This document shows, piece by piece, positions 9,034-18,314 of a stretch of 64,000 nt of DNA. This DNA is from Pollutimonas nitritireducens (GTDB lineage: Bacteria; Pseudomonadota; Gammaproteobacteria; Burkholderiales; Burkholderiaceae_B). The position numbers and the translations under genes were made by a program. How positions within the stretch are numbered: position 1 is the stretch's first letter; each line of letters opens with the position of its first letter. The DNA is taken from NCBI RefSeq assembly GCF_002849615.1, contig NZ_PDNV01000014.1, positions 50,321-114,320 on the forward strand, in the 5' to 3' direction. The notes under the pieces are model-generated. The model was not told the origin of the DNA and did not search any database. It saw only the letters and a program-made list of their open reading frames with translations.

Positions 9034-9945
9034 TTATGCGGCGGCGCGTGTCCGCGTTACGTCTGTACCCGGCACATTGGCTTTTTCTGCGTGCAGCGTA
9101 AAGTTGAAGACAATGTGCGAAAACTCGCCATTCAGCCCGTATTTGGTAATTTCGGCAGGGTCGCTCACCTTGGTCAGGACCGGCACTAAGCCTTCCCGCG
9201 TGGCGAAGGCGAAATCGTCCCAGAGGTAGGGGTCGCCATCGATGTTGATCTGCGTTGTAAGTTTGCGGTGTCCGTCGGCCGTGACAAAAAAGTGGATATG
9301 GGCAGGGCGATTGCCATGGCGTCCCATTTTTTTCAGTATGGTATCGGTGGCCCCGTTGGGCGGAACGCTATAACCGACAGGTACCACGCTTTGGAAACGG
9401 TAGCGCCCATTTTCGTCAGTCCGGATGCCCCGTCGCAGGTTGAACGCTTCCTGCGACGGATCAAAGTATGAATAATTGCCGAGGTGATTGGCGTGCCAGA
9501 CTTCGACCAGGGCATTTTTTAACGGTGTAACGCCGTCCTCGTCAAATACCTGACCTTCCATGACCAAAGGGTCGCCTATTTCTTGCTCGCCGCACAAGCG
9601 GGCAAACCCAACAGATACCGGTGCGCCTGCGACATACAGCGGGCCTTCAATTGTGCGTGGTGTGACATTCGGATTAAGCCCGGCTTTGGCCTCGGCCTCG
9701 TCCATGCGAATGTCCAGCAAGCGTTCGAAGCCCAGTCCTGCGGCGATAAGTCCGAACTCTTTCGAGCTGGTGCCCAGGAAGTTCAGCGCAGTCCAGAATT
9801 CACTGGGTGTAATGTCAAATTCTTCAATCGTATAAAACAAATCTTTAACGATGCGATTGGCGATGGCCTTGATACGCTCGTCGGTAACCGGGCCCTCGGT
9901 GCCTTCGATTTTTGTGATTAACTCGTCGATCAGTTGCTTGCTCAT
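9034..9945 (-). CDS. catA: Catechol 1,2-dioxygenase (intradiol ring cleavage)
   Basis: 303 residues from ATG 9945, with an AAAGGAA ribosome-binding site. An N-terminal helical linker domain precedes TPRTIEGPLYVAGAP, characteristic of catechol 1,2-dioxygenases. The iron ligands are visible as Tyr158 (NYSYFD), Tyr192 (PVGYS), His216 and His218 (RPAHIHFF). It would cleave catechol to cis,cis-muconate in the ortho pathway. catB and catC are not adjacent. A BenM/CatM-type LysR site lies in the divergent gap. Hydroxyquinol dioxygenase is a less likely alternative. Confidence 0.88.
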   Translation of the reverse strand: MSKQLIDELITKIEGTEGPVTDERIKAIANRIVKDLFYTIEEFDITPSEFWTALNFLGTSSKEFGLIAAGLGFERLLDIRMDEAEAKAGLNPNVTPRTIEGPLYVAGAPVSVGFARLCGEQEIGDPLVMEGQVFDEDGVTPLKNALVEVWHANHLGNYSYFDPSQEAFNLRRGIRTDENGRYRFQSVVPVGYSVPPNGATDTILKKMGRHGNRPAHIHFFVTADGHRKLTTQINIDGDPYLWDDFAFATREGLVPVLTKVSDPAEITKYGLNGEFSHIVFNFTLHAEKANVPGTDVTRTRAAA

Positions 9946-10078
9946 GGGTACGGTTCCTTTTTGATAGCCTGTGCCAGCGTGCGCAGTTGGCACCACGGTG
10001 TGGCTGTAACGGCTTGCTTGTGACACCAAGTATAAAAGTCGCCAATCGCGGGGTCTAATACTATTGAAGGCTCCCCGC

Positions 10079-10093
10079 ATACCTTCAAGGTAT
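10079..10093. promoter_or_regulatory. BenM/CatM-type LysR binding motif (ATAC-N7-GTAT)
   Basis: ATAC-CTTCAAG-GTAT is a perfect dyad of the form recognised by the LysR regulators BenM and CatM, 133 bases upstream of the dioxygenase start and 108 bases before the MFS gene. A second, half-conserved ATAC-N7 site starts at 10058. No LysR gene is adjacent, so the regulator would act from elsewhere. Confidence 0.55.
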
Positions 10094-10201
10094 TGGTTGG
10101 TTTGCGTAAAGCAGCTGTCAATGAGTAACTGATTTTAAGTTAGAGTAGAGTCCGGCCGTCTGCGCTGCGATACCCCCAAATAAAGACTTCAGAGACTCTC
10201 C

Positions 10202-11410
10202 ATGATAAAGGCAGTGCCTGGCTGGCTGGAACCCATAGTGGCCATTTTCGTTCTGCAAACCACATCATCATTCCTGGCACGGTTCATTCCGATCATCGCT
10301 CCGGCAGTGTCTGAAGAGTTCGGGTGGGGCGGCAGTTCCATTGGATATCTCACGGCAGCCAATTCGCTCGGCGGGCTGGCCATCCTGGTTGGAGGCTCCG
10401 CCTTGCTCAAGCAAGTAGGCGGGATGCGCACCCTGCAGTTGAGTTTGGTTCTCGGTTCCGCCAGCATGGCGTTCTTCCTGAATTCCAGCCTGGGCATCGC
10501 GCTGGCTGCATGCTTCGTGATGGGGCTTAGCAATGGTGCGGCAAATCCGGCTGGCAGTGAGGTTCTGCAAAGATACTCGCCCCCGGGGAAACGCAATCTC
10601 ATTTTTTCGATCAAGCAGGCCGGGGTCCCTCTGGGGGGAGTGATAGCCGGACTGATCATTCCGGCCATGGTTGTTCCTGCGGGGTGGCGCATTGCGCTTT
10701 TAGTATGTGCGTTGCTGGTCTTGGTGCCAACCTTGGCGACCTGGCGCATTAGCGCTCGACTGGATGAAACACCTTCGTCAGAGCGCTGGCGTTTCTCCAT
10801 GCCGAATCTGCAGTCGCTGCATCAATTGCGGGTACCTTTGCAATCTCTTCTGGACAATCCTGGTCTATTGAAGATGTCCATCGTCGGAAGCCTGTTTGCG
10901 ATTTCCCAAACCTGTTGGTTCACGTTCACGGTCATTTATCTGATCGACGCGCTGGGATTCTCGCTTGGGCTCGCCGGGGTCGTATTCGCCGTCATGCAAG
11001 CCGGGGGCGTGATCGGCCGCATTGCATTGGGATGGCTTTCTGACCACATGGGTTCGGCGACGGCATCGTTGTCGGTAGCGGCAATCCTGTCGGCAACCAC
11101 AACGGTGCTGTTGGGATTGAGCAATCCCGAATGGCCGATATGGACCATTATCGTGCTGGCCTTCGTCGCCGGATGCTCGGCAGCCAGTTGGAACGGAGTG
11201 CAAATTGCCGAGGTGGCGCGTCGCTCACCGCCCGATCTGATTTCCGAAACCTCGGCAGGGTCCAGCATTCTTGTGAATGTGGTCAATATGCTGGTTCCGA
11301 CGGCTTTTGCAGCCTTTGTGGCGTTCAGTGGCCGCTACGATTATGCCTTCGGATTCGCCGGCGCCTGCACCTTGTTGGTACTTATCTTCCTGCCGCGCGA
11401 ACGTGAGTAA
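10202..11410 (+). CDS. MFS transporter
   Basis: 402 residues with about 12 hydrophobic segments. The first half ends in a loop (ISARLDETPSSERWRFSMPNL, residues ~182-205) and the second half starts near residue 220. Conserved MFS pattern GxLSDxxG-like GWLSDHMG is in the second half, a position where the motif can repeat. The protein is likely a proton-coupled importer of an organic anion. It is divergent from catechol dioxygenase and shares a gap carrying a BenM/CatM-type motif, which suggests an aromatic acid or muconate substrate; that is inference only. Confidence 0.8.
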   Translation: MIKAVPGWLEPIVAIFVLQTTSSFLARFIPIIAPAVSEEFGWGGSSIGYLTAANSLGGLAILVGGSALLKQVGGMRTLQLSLVLGSASMAFFLNSSLGIALAACFVMGLSNGAANPAGSEVLQRYSPPGKRNLIFSIKQAGVPLGGVIAGLIIPAMVVPAGWRIALLVCALLVLVPTLATWRISARLDETPSSERWRFSMPNLQSLHQLRVPLQSLLDNPGLLKMSIVGSLFAISQTCWFTFTVIYLIDALGFSLGLAGVVFAVMQAGGVIGRIALGWLSDHMGSATASLSVAAILSATTTVLLGLSNPEWPIWTIIVLAFVAGCSAASWNGVQIAEVARRSPPDLISETSAGSSILVNVVNMLVPTAFAAFVAFSGRYDYAFGFAGACTLLVLIFLPRERE

Positions 11411-11421
11411 GGCCGCCGGGA

Positions 11422-12753
11422 TCAGCGGCAGCTCGACTTCCATGCTATCAATCCCAATGGCATCGCGAGCGCTGCCCACGACACGGCATCGTGCCAGCCG
11501 TCGCCCACCAGTGCGGCGATCAGACCCATCGTTGTGATCAATGCCACGATGACTGGCACTTGCCATGTTTGCCGCATGTTGCCTTGCCTGCGCTGGTGGT
11601 CGTTGCCGGCCAGCATGGGCTTCGTGCGCGCGTTGGCCGAGGCCCGTCCTGGCCCGGCGGGTGCTTTTCGGCTGCGAGCGAGCCAGAGGTACAGGCCGCT
11701 GCCCAGTACGATGATGATGACGATGTCCAGCACAGCCCAAAGTATCTTCATGGGCAGTCCACCATAGTCACCGAAGTGCAGGGGCTCCGACAGGAGCAAC
11801 GTGATCATGTACCACGGAAGGGGGCGGTTATCCGTCACTTGCAGCGTTTGGGCGTCGACCAATACGGGTTTCAACAGGCGCGATGTGAGCGGCTCGGTTC
11901 CGCGCATGAACACCGCATAGTGGTGCGGACTTGCCATGTTGGAACCCGGGTACGCGACAAAGCCCAGCTGCATGTTCGGTTCGAGCTGCTGGGCGGCACG
12001 CACCGCCTGTTGGAGCGACCCTGGTTGTGTCACCGGCGGATGGCCGGCATACGGCGCGACCATCTCGGCCATCTGGTCGGCTCGCCATGCACCGACTATC
12101 AGTTCAGCCCAGGTCGTGATCATTCCGGTGGCGCCGACGGTGCCGGCCCATACTAACGTGACTATGCCAAGCAGATTGTGCAGATCGAGCCATTTCAGGC
12201 GAGCGTTGCGATCACGGCGGACCTCGCCGAAATGCAGCCGCCGCATGAAGGGCGCATACAACACAACCCCGGATATGATCGCTGCCAGCAAGAGGAAAGC
12301 CATCAGTCCCAGAAACAGCTTGCCGGGCAGGTCCAAAAACAGATCGGTGTGCAGCCGCAGCATGAATGCCATGACGCCGCTGCGGTGTGCCGACGGATCA
12401 AGTACCTGGCCCGTGTAATAGTCGACAGTGACGGTGGTCCGATCGCCGCTACCGGCAACCGTATCGGCAAGGTTTACATACCAGAACCCGTCATCAGTGA
12501 TATCGCCGACGAACATGACTGCCTTGTTTGGCGCCTGTTCCTTAGCCGCCAGGATGACGTCATCAAGATTGGCCATGGGCAGGCCGCTGGCGGCCGTGGT
12601 GTGCTGTTCGCCCTCGGTCAGCCAGTGTTCGATTTCATGCTCGAAGATTAAAGGCAGGCCGGTAAGGCACAGCATCAGCAGGAAAATGGTGCTGACCAGG
12701 CTGGTCCATTTATGGACGAAGGACCATTTGCGCAAGGCGACGGGAGACAACAT
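11422..12753 (-). CDS. PepSY-domain membrane protein with extra C-terminal two-helix module
   Basis: 443 residues from ATG 12753. It starts with a basic segment and WSFVHKWTSLVSTIFLLMLCLTG-like TM1, carries a large periplasmic PepSY region, and has further membrane helices at about 155-185, 205-235 and 350-375. Family members beside TonB receptors act as ferric-siderophore reductases or uptake helpers in the inner membrane. After the last usual helix (LGSGLYLWLARSRK) comes a ~40-residue linker. A second unit, starting MRQTWQVPVI and having two hydrophobic stretches ending AWKSSCR, follows in frame. That tail looks like the small membrane protein often encoded separately next to such genes, so this is probably a fusion. 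Divergent from a TonB-dependent receptor; convergent with the MFS gene, 11 bases apart. Confidence 0.82.
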   Translation of the reverse strand: MLSPVALRKWSFVHKWTSLVSTIFLLMLCLTGLPLIFEHEIEHWLTEGEQHTTAASGLPMANLDDVILAAKEQAPNKAVMFVGDITDDGFWYVNLADTVAGSGDRTTVTVDYYTGQVLDPSAHRSGVMAFMLRLHTDLFLDLPGKLFLGLMAFLLLAAIISGVVLYAPFMRRLHFGEVRRDRNARLKWLDLHNLLGIVTLVWAGTVGATGMITTWAELIVGAWRADQMAEMVAPYAGHPPVTQPGSLQQAVRAAQQLEPNMQLGFVAYPGSNMASPHHYAVFMRGTEPLTSRLLKPVLVDAQTLQVTDNRPLPWYMITLLLSEPLHFGDYGGLPMKILWAVLDIVIIIVLGSGLYLWLARSRKAPAGPGRASANARTKPMLAGNDHQRRQGNMRQTWQVPVIVALITTMGLIAALVGDGWHDAVSWAALAMPLGLIAWKSSCR

Positions 12754-12895
12754 CGTTAAGATCCAGCCGGTGTCGATAGCATGACTATGTCCCGGGCAGC
12801 ATGGCCGGCGCGCGCACCGACATAAAAAGGAGAACAACCGACCATGGGAATTTCCGTATATAAAAATGGCCGGGAAAAATCCGGCTTTAATTGAT

Positions 12896-12925
12896 TGATA
12901 ATGGTATTGAGAACGATTGCTATCA
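12896..12925. promoter_or_regulatory. Putative Fur box between PepSY and TonB receptor genes
   Basis: The stretch combines a GATAAT hexamer with ATTGAGAACGATTGCTATC (12906-12924), which matches the AATGAGAATCATTATC-like Fur consensus at most but not all positions. The location, in the divergent gap of two iron-uptake genes, supports Fur control. The match is imperfect. Confidence 0.5.
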
Positions 12926-13009
12926 CCGCTCTTGCAAAATTATACATAGATCTGAGAGCGTGCACGCAGGTTTTCTCCCCCTGATTTCTTTCCCAAATGA
13001 GTGATTCCC

Positions 13010-15175
13010 ATGTCCTATCTTCCCCAGTTCCGCCCGTCCCTGGCACGTCCGCTGACAGCAGCCGGCCTATTGTTTGCGTCTGGCGGGGCGTTCGCGCAGT
13101 CGGCGGCACCCGCCACTGTGTTGCCCGCGGTGACCGTCCAAGGCAGCCAGGGTGCTGTTCAGGTACAGCCGGCCTATGCGGGCGGGCAGGTGGCGCGGGG
13201 CGGCGGTCTTGGTTTGTTAGGGTCGGAAGACGTCATGGACACCCCTTTCAGCACCGTCAATTACACGGCGCAAATGATGGAGGACATCCAGGCCCGCACG
13301 CTGGCCGATGTCATCACCAATGACGCCTCAGTGCGTACGACGACCTCAACCGGCGGTTTTGGCGAAGACTTCCAGATCCGCGGCTTCAGCGTCGGAACGG
13401 GTGACGTGGGCCTCAACGGTCTCTATGGCTTGTTGTCAGCCAATCGCGTGCCGATGGAACTGGTGGAGCGAGTCGAATTGCTCAAGGGGCCAGGCACACT
13501 TATGCGCGGCATTCCACCCACGGGAAGCATAGGGGGCAGCGTCAACGTCGTGACCAAGCGTGCCCACGATGACCCACTGACGCGACTGACCACCACTTAC
13601 ACCAGCAAAGCCAATCTGGGCACCCATCTGGATATGGGCCGGCGCTTCGGCGAGAATAATGCCTGGGGCGTGCGCTTCAATGGCGTGGTGCGCGGCGGCG
13701 AAGCCTCCAACTATGACGGCGAACAGAATCTGGGCCTGGGCGCGCTTGCTCTGGACTACCAGGGGGATCGTCTGCGGTGGTCCCTGGATACCATTTACCA
13801 GGAGGACAAGGTGGACGATTTCCGCGCTCAGATCGGATTCCGGCCAGACATTACCGAGATTCCGGCAGCGCCTGATGGCCGCATCACCTTTTATCCCGAT
13901 ACCACGTTGACGCAACGCGACAAAACGATCGCTTCGCGACTCGAGTACGACCTTACCGACAATCTGACGGGCCATGTGGCTTTGGGCTACCGGGATAACG
14001 TCGTGCGACAGGTATTTCCCATCTCCGTCAACCCGGTCACGCTGGCGCGTCAAGGCGTCGACGCCGAGGGCAATTTCGGCGTCATGAACTCCTTTTACGA
14101 TTCCTACTCGAAAACGCTTAGCGGCGATGTCGGGCTGACGGCCCGCTTTGATACAGGCGGCATCGGCCATTCAGTGGCCGTCGCCGTGACACGCATGAGC
14201 CAGGAGACGGGCAATGCCTACTCGCCGGGCTCGACGGCGGTCGCCTCGAATCTTTACGACCCTGCACCGCTACCTGCGAATGCGTCCTTGCGCAATCACA
14301 TGCAGCGCGCGTCCGAGACCACACTGGACAGTATTGCCATTGCAGATACGCTGTCCTTTGCTCAAGACCGCGTGCTGCTTACCGTCGGCGCGCGCAGGCA
14401 GACAGTGGCTGTGGACAGCTACAACACGGCAACCGGGGCAAGATCGGGCACTTACAAGGCCGATGCCGTTTCTCCTGTCGCCGGGATCGTGGTCAAGCCT
14501 CTGGAGAACGTGTCGATATACAGCAACTTCACAGAGGGACTGACGCGCGGCACGGTGGTCGGGGCTACGTACGCGAACGCCGGCGAAGTACTGAACCCAT
14601 ACAAATCGAAGCAATACGAAGCTGGTGTCAAAGTGGACTGGGGTCGCGTGACGACCACCATGGCGATTTACCAATTGGCACGGCCGGCAGCCCAGGCCGA
14701 CGAGTCGAACGTCTACGGCTACTTCGGCGAGCAGCGTAATCGGGGGGTCGAGTTGTCCGCCTATGGCGAGTTGCAACCTGGCCTGCGCATCATGGCCTCT
14801 GCGGCTTACACGCAGGGCAAGCTGACCACGACGCAAAACGGCATCAATGAGGGGAATAAGGCGCCAGGGGTGCCAAGCCACACCGTCAATCTCGGTCTCG
14901 ACTGGGATACGCCCTGGGTGGACGGCCTGAGCCTCACTGGACGTGCGGCATACACATCGTCGTCCTATGTCAGCGCGGACAATACGCTTAGCCTGCCGGC
15001 AGTCACGACATTTGATGTGGGCGCCCGCTATCGGACCAAGGTGGCAGGCAAAGCGGTGGTGCTGCGTGCCAACATCGATAACCTGACGGACAAGAAGTAT
15101 TGGCTGGCCAATGGTTCGTTTGCGACGAATGCCGCCGGTCGCACTGTCATGTTGTCGGCATCAGTCGATTTTTAG
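13010..15175 (+). CDS. TonB-dependent siderophore receptor
   Basis: 721 residues from ATG 13010 (GTG 13001 is possible). A signal peptide ends at GAFAQ. The plug domain (about residues 60-180) contains DFQIRGF and the ELVERVELLKGPGTLMRG signature, followed by PPTGSIGGSVNVVTKRA. The rest is a beta-barrel with aromatic strands, ending in a terminal Phe (LSASVDF), as needed for outer-membrane insertion. It imports a ferric siderophore by TonB energy. It resembles the ferrichrome/coprogen (FhuE-like) receptor group, but the ligand is not assignable. It lacks a separate N-terminal signalling domain and no FecIR pair is near, so control is most simply by Fur. Confidence 0.93.
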   Translation: MSYLPQFRPSLARPLTAAGLLFASGGAFAQSAAPATVLPAVTVQGSQGAVQVQPAYAGGQVARGGGLGLLGSEDVMDTPFSTVNYTAQMMEDIQARTLADVITNDASVRTTTSTGGFGEDFQIRGFSVGTGDVGLNGLYGLLSANRVPMELVERVELLKGPGTLMRGIPPTGSIGGSVNVVTKRAHDDPLTRLTTTYTSKANLGTHLDMGRRFGENNAWGVRFNGVVRGGEASNYDGEQNLGLGALALDYQGDRLRWSLDTIYQEDKVDDFRAQIGFRPDITEIPAAPDGRITFYPDTTLTQRDKTIASRLEYDLTDNLTGHVALGYRDNVVRQVFPISVNPVTLARQGVDAEGNFGVMNSFYDSYSKTLSGDVGLTARFDTGGIGHSVAVAVTRMSQETGNAYSPGSTAVASNLYDPAPLPANASLRNHMQRASETTLDSIAIADTLSFAQDRVLLTVGARRQTVAVDSYNTATGARSGTYKADAVSPVAGIVVKPLENVSIYSNFTEGLTRGTVVGATYANAGEVLNPYKSKQYEAGVKVDWGRVTTTMAIYQLARPAAQADESNVYGYFGEQRNRGVELSAYGELQPGLRIMASAAYTQGKLTTTQNGINEGNKAPGVPSHTVNLGLDWDTPWVDGLSLTGRAAYTSSSYVSADNTLSLPAVTTFDVGARYRTKVAGKAVVLRANIDNLTDKKYWLANGSFATNAAGRTVMLSASVDF

Positions 15176-15284
15176 TGTGGGTACCTGCGGGTCGTTATCG
15201 AGGATTAAAGCGGATGTAAAAATCGGAACTTTCAGGGCGACGTGCAGTCCGACTTCTTCGCCACCATTTGCAAGGAGAACGAGT

Positions 15285-15470
15285 ATGGTCAACAAGAACA
15301 CCATTTGTCTCTGGTACGACGGCGCTGCGTTGGACGCCGCGACGTTCTACGCCGAGACGTTCCCGGACAGCGCGGTGCATGCGGTCCACCATGCGCCCGG
15401 GGACTATCCAGCGGGGAAAGAGGGTGATGTCTTGACGGTTGAGTTCACCGTGATGGGCGTTGTGCGCTGA
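15285..15470 (+). pseudogene. Truncated VOC/PhnB-like (3-demethylubiquinone methyltransferase-type) gene
   Basis: A 61-codon frame with a good AAGGAG site 7 bases before ATG 15285. The product starts TICLWYDGAALDAATFYAETFPDS and continues through GDVLTVEFTVMG, exactly the first third of the ~155-residue PhnB-like VOC family. It then ends abruptly after VVR. The remaining two thirds, including the second beta-alpha-beta module, are not found in the bases that follow. I therefore read it as a remnant of a deletion or recombination. It could be translated as a short peptide but would lack a complete fold. Confidence 0.7.
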
Positions 15471-15564
15471 GCTCAGGGGCACCAGTAACAATCTGGAAGG
15501 TGGTGCAAGAGTTTTGGCGTAACGCGCTCCATCCGACATTGACCGTCGTCGGAGTGACATGGCT

Positions 15565-16521
15565 CTATGGCTTCCGTTGCTTGCCGATCAATACCAGCAC
15601 AATACCGCCGAGCACCGCGATGCATGCCAACACAAGCCGTAAGGTGAGCGGCTCTCCGAGAAGTCCCACACCTATCAGCGCTGTGAGGATGGGTACGCAT
15701 AGTTGTACGGAACTGGCCTTCAACACGGTAAGCTTCTTGATGACGTCATACCAGATGGCGTACCCCATGCCTGATGCGATTGCGCCGGACAGTACGGCGT
15801 ACAGCACCCCATAGCCGTCCCACTCCAGGGAATCCAGAAACGGCAGGGCCGTCAGCAGGGCCAGGGGTATAGCCCTGGCAAAATTGCCCGCCGTCGTGGC
15901 GAGCGGATTGGCGACAGCTTTGCCAAGCACGCTATACCATCCCCAGGATGCACCCGCCACAGTCATGAGCAATGCACTGCCCAAAGGCGGCGCGCTGCTG
16001 CCGGGCAGCAAAAGGTAGACGAGTCCTGCAATGCTGACGAACAGGCCCATTATGGAGAGTGGCGCAATCCGCTCGCCCTTGAGTATCCCGTACAACAGCA
16101 TGGTGATTTGCACGGCTCCGAAAAGAATCAATGCCCCTACGCCTGCTTCGACATTCACGTACGCGAGCGAGAAGGTGATGGCATACAGATACAGTGATGC
16201 AGCCCCGGCCCAGCTTCCGGCCGATGGGACCGGGACGGGTGGAGCTTCGATCGTTCGCGCGTTATCCGGATCCGAACGCCGCTGCAGCAGTAGGTAAAGC
16301 ACTATTGCGCCGCTGACCATTCGTAGCACGGTGAAACCGAATGGATCGATGCGGCCGTCTTTGAGGGCCAGCCGACAGAGTATCGAATTACCGGCAAACG
16401 CCAGCATGGCCAGGCCGGTAAGCAGGGACACGCGGGCAACCAAACCATGGTCCGGGTTTGCGGCTTCAGTGGGGCCGGTGGCTTGGTCGTCGTTGAGGCT
16501 GGGGCGTTGGCCGAACGGCAT
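15565..16521 (-). CDS. EamA/DMT-superfamily permease
   Basis: 318 residues with about ten hydrophobic segments arranged as two EamA repeats. The first starts near GLAMLAFAGNSILCRLAL and the second near ALLMTVAGASWGWYSVLGKA. The end ALIGVGLLGEPLTLRLVLACIAVLGGIVLVLI is typical. These are drug/metabolite exporters or amino-acid exporters of unknown specificity. It is convergent with the VOC remnant and divergent from the ChaN-like gene. Confidence 0.85.
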   Translation of the reverse strand: MPFGQRPSLNDDQATGPTEAANPDHGLVARVSLLTGLAMLAFAGNSILCRLALKDGRIDPFGFTVLRMVSGAIVLYLLLQRRSDPDNARTIEAPPVPVPSAGSWAGAASLYLYAITFSLAYVNVEAGVGALILFGAVQITMLLYGILKGERIAPLSIMGLFVSIAGLVYLLLPGSSAPPLGSALLMTVAGASWGWYSVLGKAVANPLATTAGNFARAIPLALLTALPFLDSLEWDGYGVLYAVLSGAIASGMGYAIWYDVIKKLTVLKASSVQLCVPILTALIGVGLLGEPLTLRLVLACIAVLGGIVLVLIGKQRKP

Positions 16522-16653
16522 CTCGGAATTCCTATTGTTTGCGGGATGGCATACATTACTCCCAAGGCGGCAAAGTTGCTCTTTCCACTGGTGTGCGGAT
16601 GGCGTGGTCTACGTCATAATGCAATGAATGTCGACTTACCGAGGTGATGTCTG

Positions 16654-17556
16654 ATGCTTGAAAAGCCCGCGTCGCACCCGTTCAATGTTCAACGACACGG
16701 CGTCTGGCGCTATCTCCTGATTGGAGCGTTGGCAGTGATCCTGGCTGCATGCGCATCCAAGCCTCGCGCTATCAACGATGTTGCCGCGCTGGCGCAAGAG
16801 CTGTCACGCTATCCGATCAGTTTGCTTGGCGAGGTTCACGATAATGCCGAGGGTCACCAATTGCGTCGCGACGCGTTGACTGAAGCGATCGAATCCGGTT
16901 GGCGTCCGGCAATAGCCATGGAACAGTTTGACCGCGAGTTTCAGGCATCGCTTAACGCCGCCTTGGAATCATGTGTCGACGCTCAATGCGTCATCGCAGC
17001 GGTGTCACCCGATCAAGGGCGCTGGGACTGGCTCTTTTATCAACCAGTCATCGAGCTGGCCCTGCGCTATCGTCTGCCGCTCCTCGCCGCCAATCTGTCG
17101 CGATCGGATGCCGGACGTGTGATGAATTCTGGTCTAGGGACCGTATTCACTCCGGAGGAGCTGAAGGAGCTTGGTCTGGAGGACGGTCCTGATCCGAACT
17201 TGTTGCAGGATCAGATCAGGGAGGTTATTGATGGTCATTGCGGCATGCTTCCCGCGTCTCTGCACGAGGGCATGGCTACGGCGCAGATCGCGCGGGATGC
17301 CATGATGGCCTTGTTGATGCGGCGGACGGCCTGGTCGGGCGGTGCAGCAGCGCCCATGCCGGTTGTGCTGCTGGCGGGCAATGGGCACGTTCGCCGTGAC
17401 AAGGGCGTTGCCAGGTGGTTGACCGGTTATGCCGTGCTGGCCGTGGGTTTCACGGAAGCCGCGGCTGCGCCGGAACTGTTCGACCGGAACATCGTGGTGT
17501 CGGCAATGCCTCGTTCCGACCCCTGCGAGACCTTGCAAGAAAGGTTCAAGAACTAG
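16654..17556 (+). CDS. ChaN-family haem-binding lipoprotein
   Basis: 300 residues. A lipobox LAAC puts the lipidated Cys at residue 33, after a hydrophobic segment. The conserved ISLLGEVHDNAEGHQLRRD, then AIAMEQFDREFQ, DWLFYQPVIELA, and AGNGHVRRDKGVARWL are the ChaN (DUF399/haem-binding uptake) signature. Members bind stacked haem and take part in iron uptake at the outer membrane. It sits 1.5 kb from the TonB receptor, in line with a local iron theme. GAGGTG lies 7 bases before the ATG. Confidence 0.87.
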   Translation: MLEKPASHPFNVQRHGVWRYLLIGALAVILAACASKPRAINDVAALAQELSRYPISLLGEVHDNAEGHQLRRDALTEAIESGWRPAIAMEQFDREFQASLNAALESCVDAQCVIAAVSPDQGRWDWLFYQPVIELALRYRLPLLAANLSRSDAGRVMNSGLGTVFTPEELKELGLEDGPDPNLLQDQIREVIDGHCGMLPASLHEGMATAQIARDAMMALLMRRTAWSGGAAAPMPVVLLAGNGHVRRDKGVARWLTGYAVLAVGFTEAAAAPELFDRNIVVSAMPRSDPCETLQERFKN

Positions 17557-17680
17557 GCAAAAATGGTTCGCGGGCAATGAAATACAATGGCCTTTATGTA
17601 ACCCTGCCCAAAGGCCCGTCATTCGTGAGCCGGCGCAGCAACCTCCCATATCGCCCTGTTAGAAGCAAAGTAAAGCACGT

Positions 17681-18313
17681 GTGACTTATTCAGTAAAAGA
17701 AATATTCCTGACCCTGCAAGGCGAAGGGGGGCAGGCTGGCCGGCCTGCTGTATTTTGTCGATTTTCGGGCTGCAATCTCTGGTCTGGACGCGAGCAGGAT
17801 CGCAGTACCGCTCAATGTCAGTTTTGCGATACGGACTTTATAGGAACCGACGGAACACTGGGCGGCAAATACAAGACCGCCGATCTTCTGGCCGATCGTA
17901 TCGAGTCGGTATGGGGTGAACAGCAACGGTTTCGCTTCGTGGTGTTTACCGGCGGCGAGCCATTGCTCCAGCTCGATGCACCCTTGATCGACGCCATCCA
18001 CGCTCGTGGCTTCGAGATCGCGGTGGAAACCAACGGAACGGTGAACCCTCCGGCCGGTATCGACTGGCTCTGTACCAGCCCCAAGGTGGGGACGGACTGG
18101 ATCGTGAGACAAGGACAGGAGCTCAAGCTGGTTTTTCCGCAGCCCGGCATCGACCCCGCGCACCTGGAAGACTTGCCATTCGACGAGTTCTGGCTGCAAC
18201 CCATGGACGGGCCTGACCAGGTCGCCAATACGCAGGCAGCCATTGAGTATTGCCTGGCTCATCCGCGCTGGCGACTTAGCATTCAAACCCATAAATTGAT
18301 CGGAATTCGCTAG
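17681..18313 (+). CDS. queE: 7-carboxy-7-deazaguanine synthase (radical SAM)
   Basis: 210 residues starting at GTG 17681. The radical-SAM cysteines are Cys31, Cys46 and Cys49, an expanded C-x14-C-x2-C motif as found in Que[18 protein letters not shown] before it and [11 protein letters not shown] after it are conserved. It converts 6-carboxytetrahydropterin to 7-carboxy-7-deazaguanine in the preQ0/queuosine pathway. First of a tight queE-queC-queD operon, one base before queC. Confidence 0.96.
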   Translation: MTYSVKEIFLTLQGEGGQAGRPAVFCRFSGCNLWSGREQDRSTAQCQFCDTDFIGTDGTLGGKYKTADLLADRIESVWGEQQRFRFVVFTGGEPLLQLDAPLIDAIHARGFEIAVETNGTVNPPAGIDWLCTSPKVGTDWIVRQGQELKLVFPQPGIDPAHLEDLPFDEFWLQPMDGPDQVANTQAAIEYCLAHPRWRLSIQTHKLIGIR

Positions 18314-18314
18314 T

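Noticed and set aside
15471..15564. Possible insertion-sequence remnant after the truncated VOC gene
   Set aside because: No inverted ends, target duplication or transposase motif could be found in the stretch.
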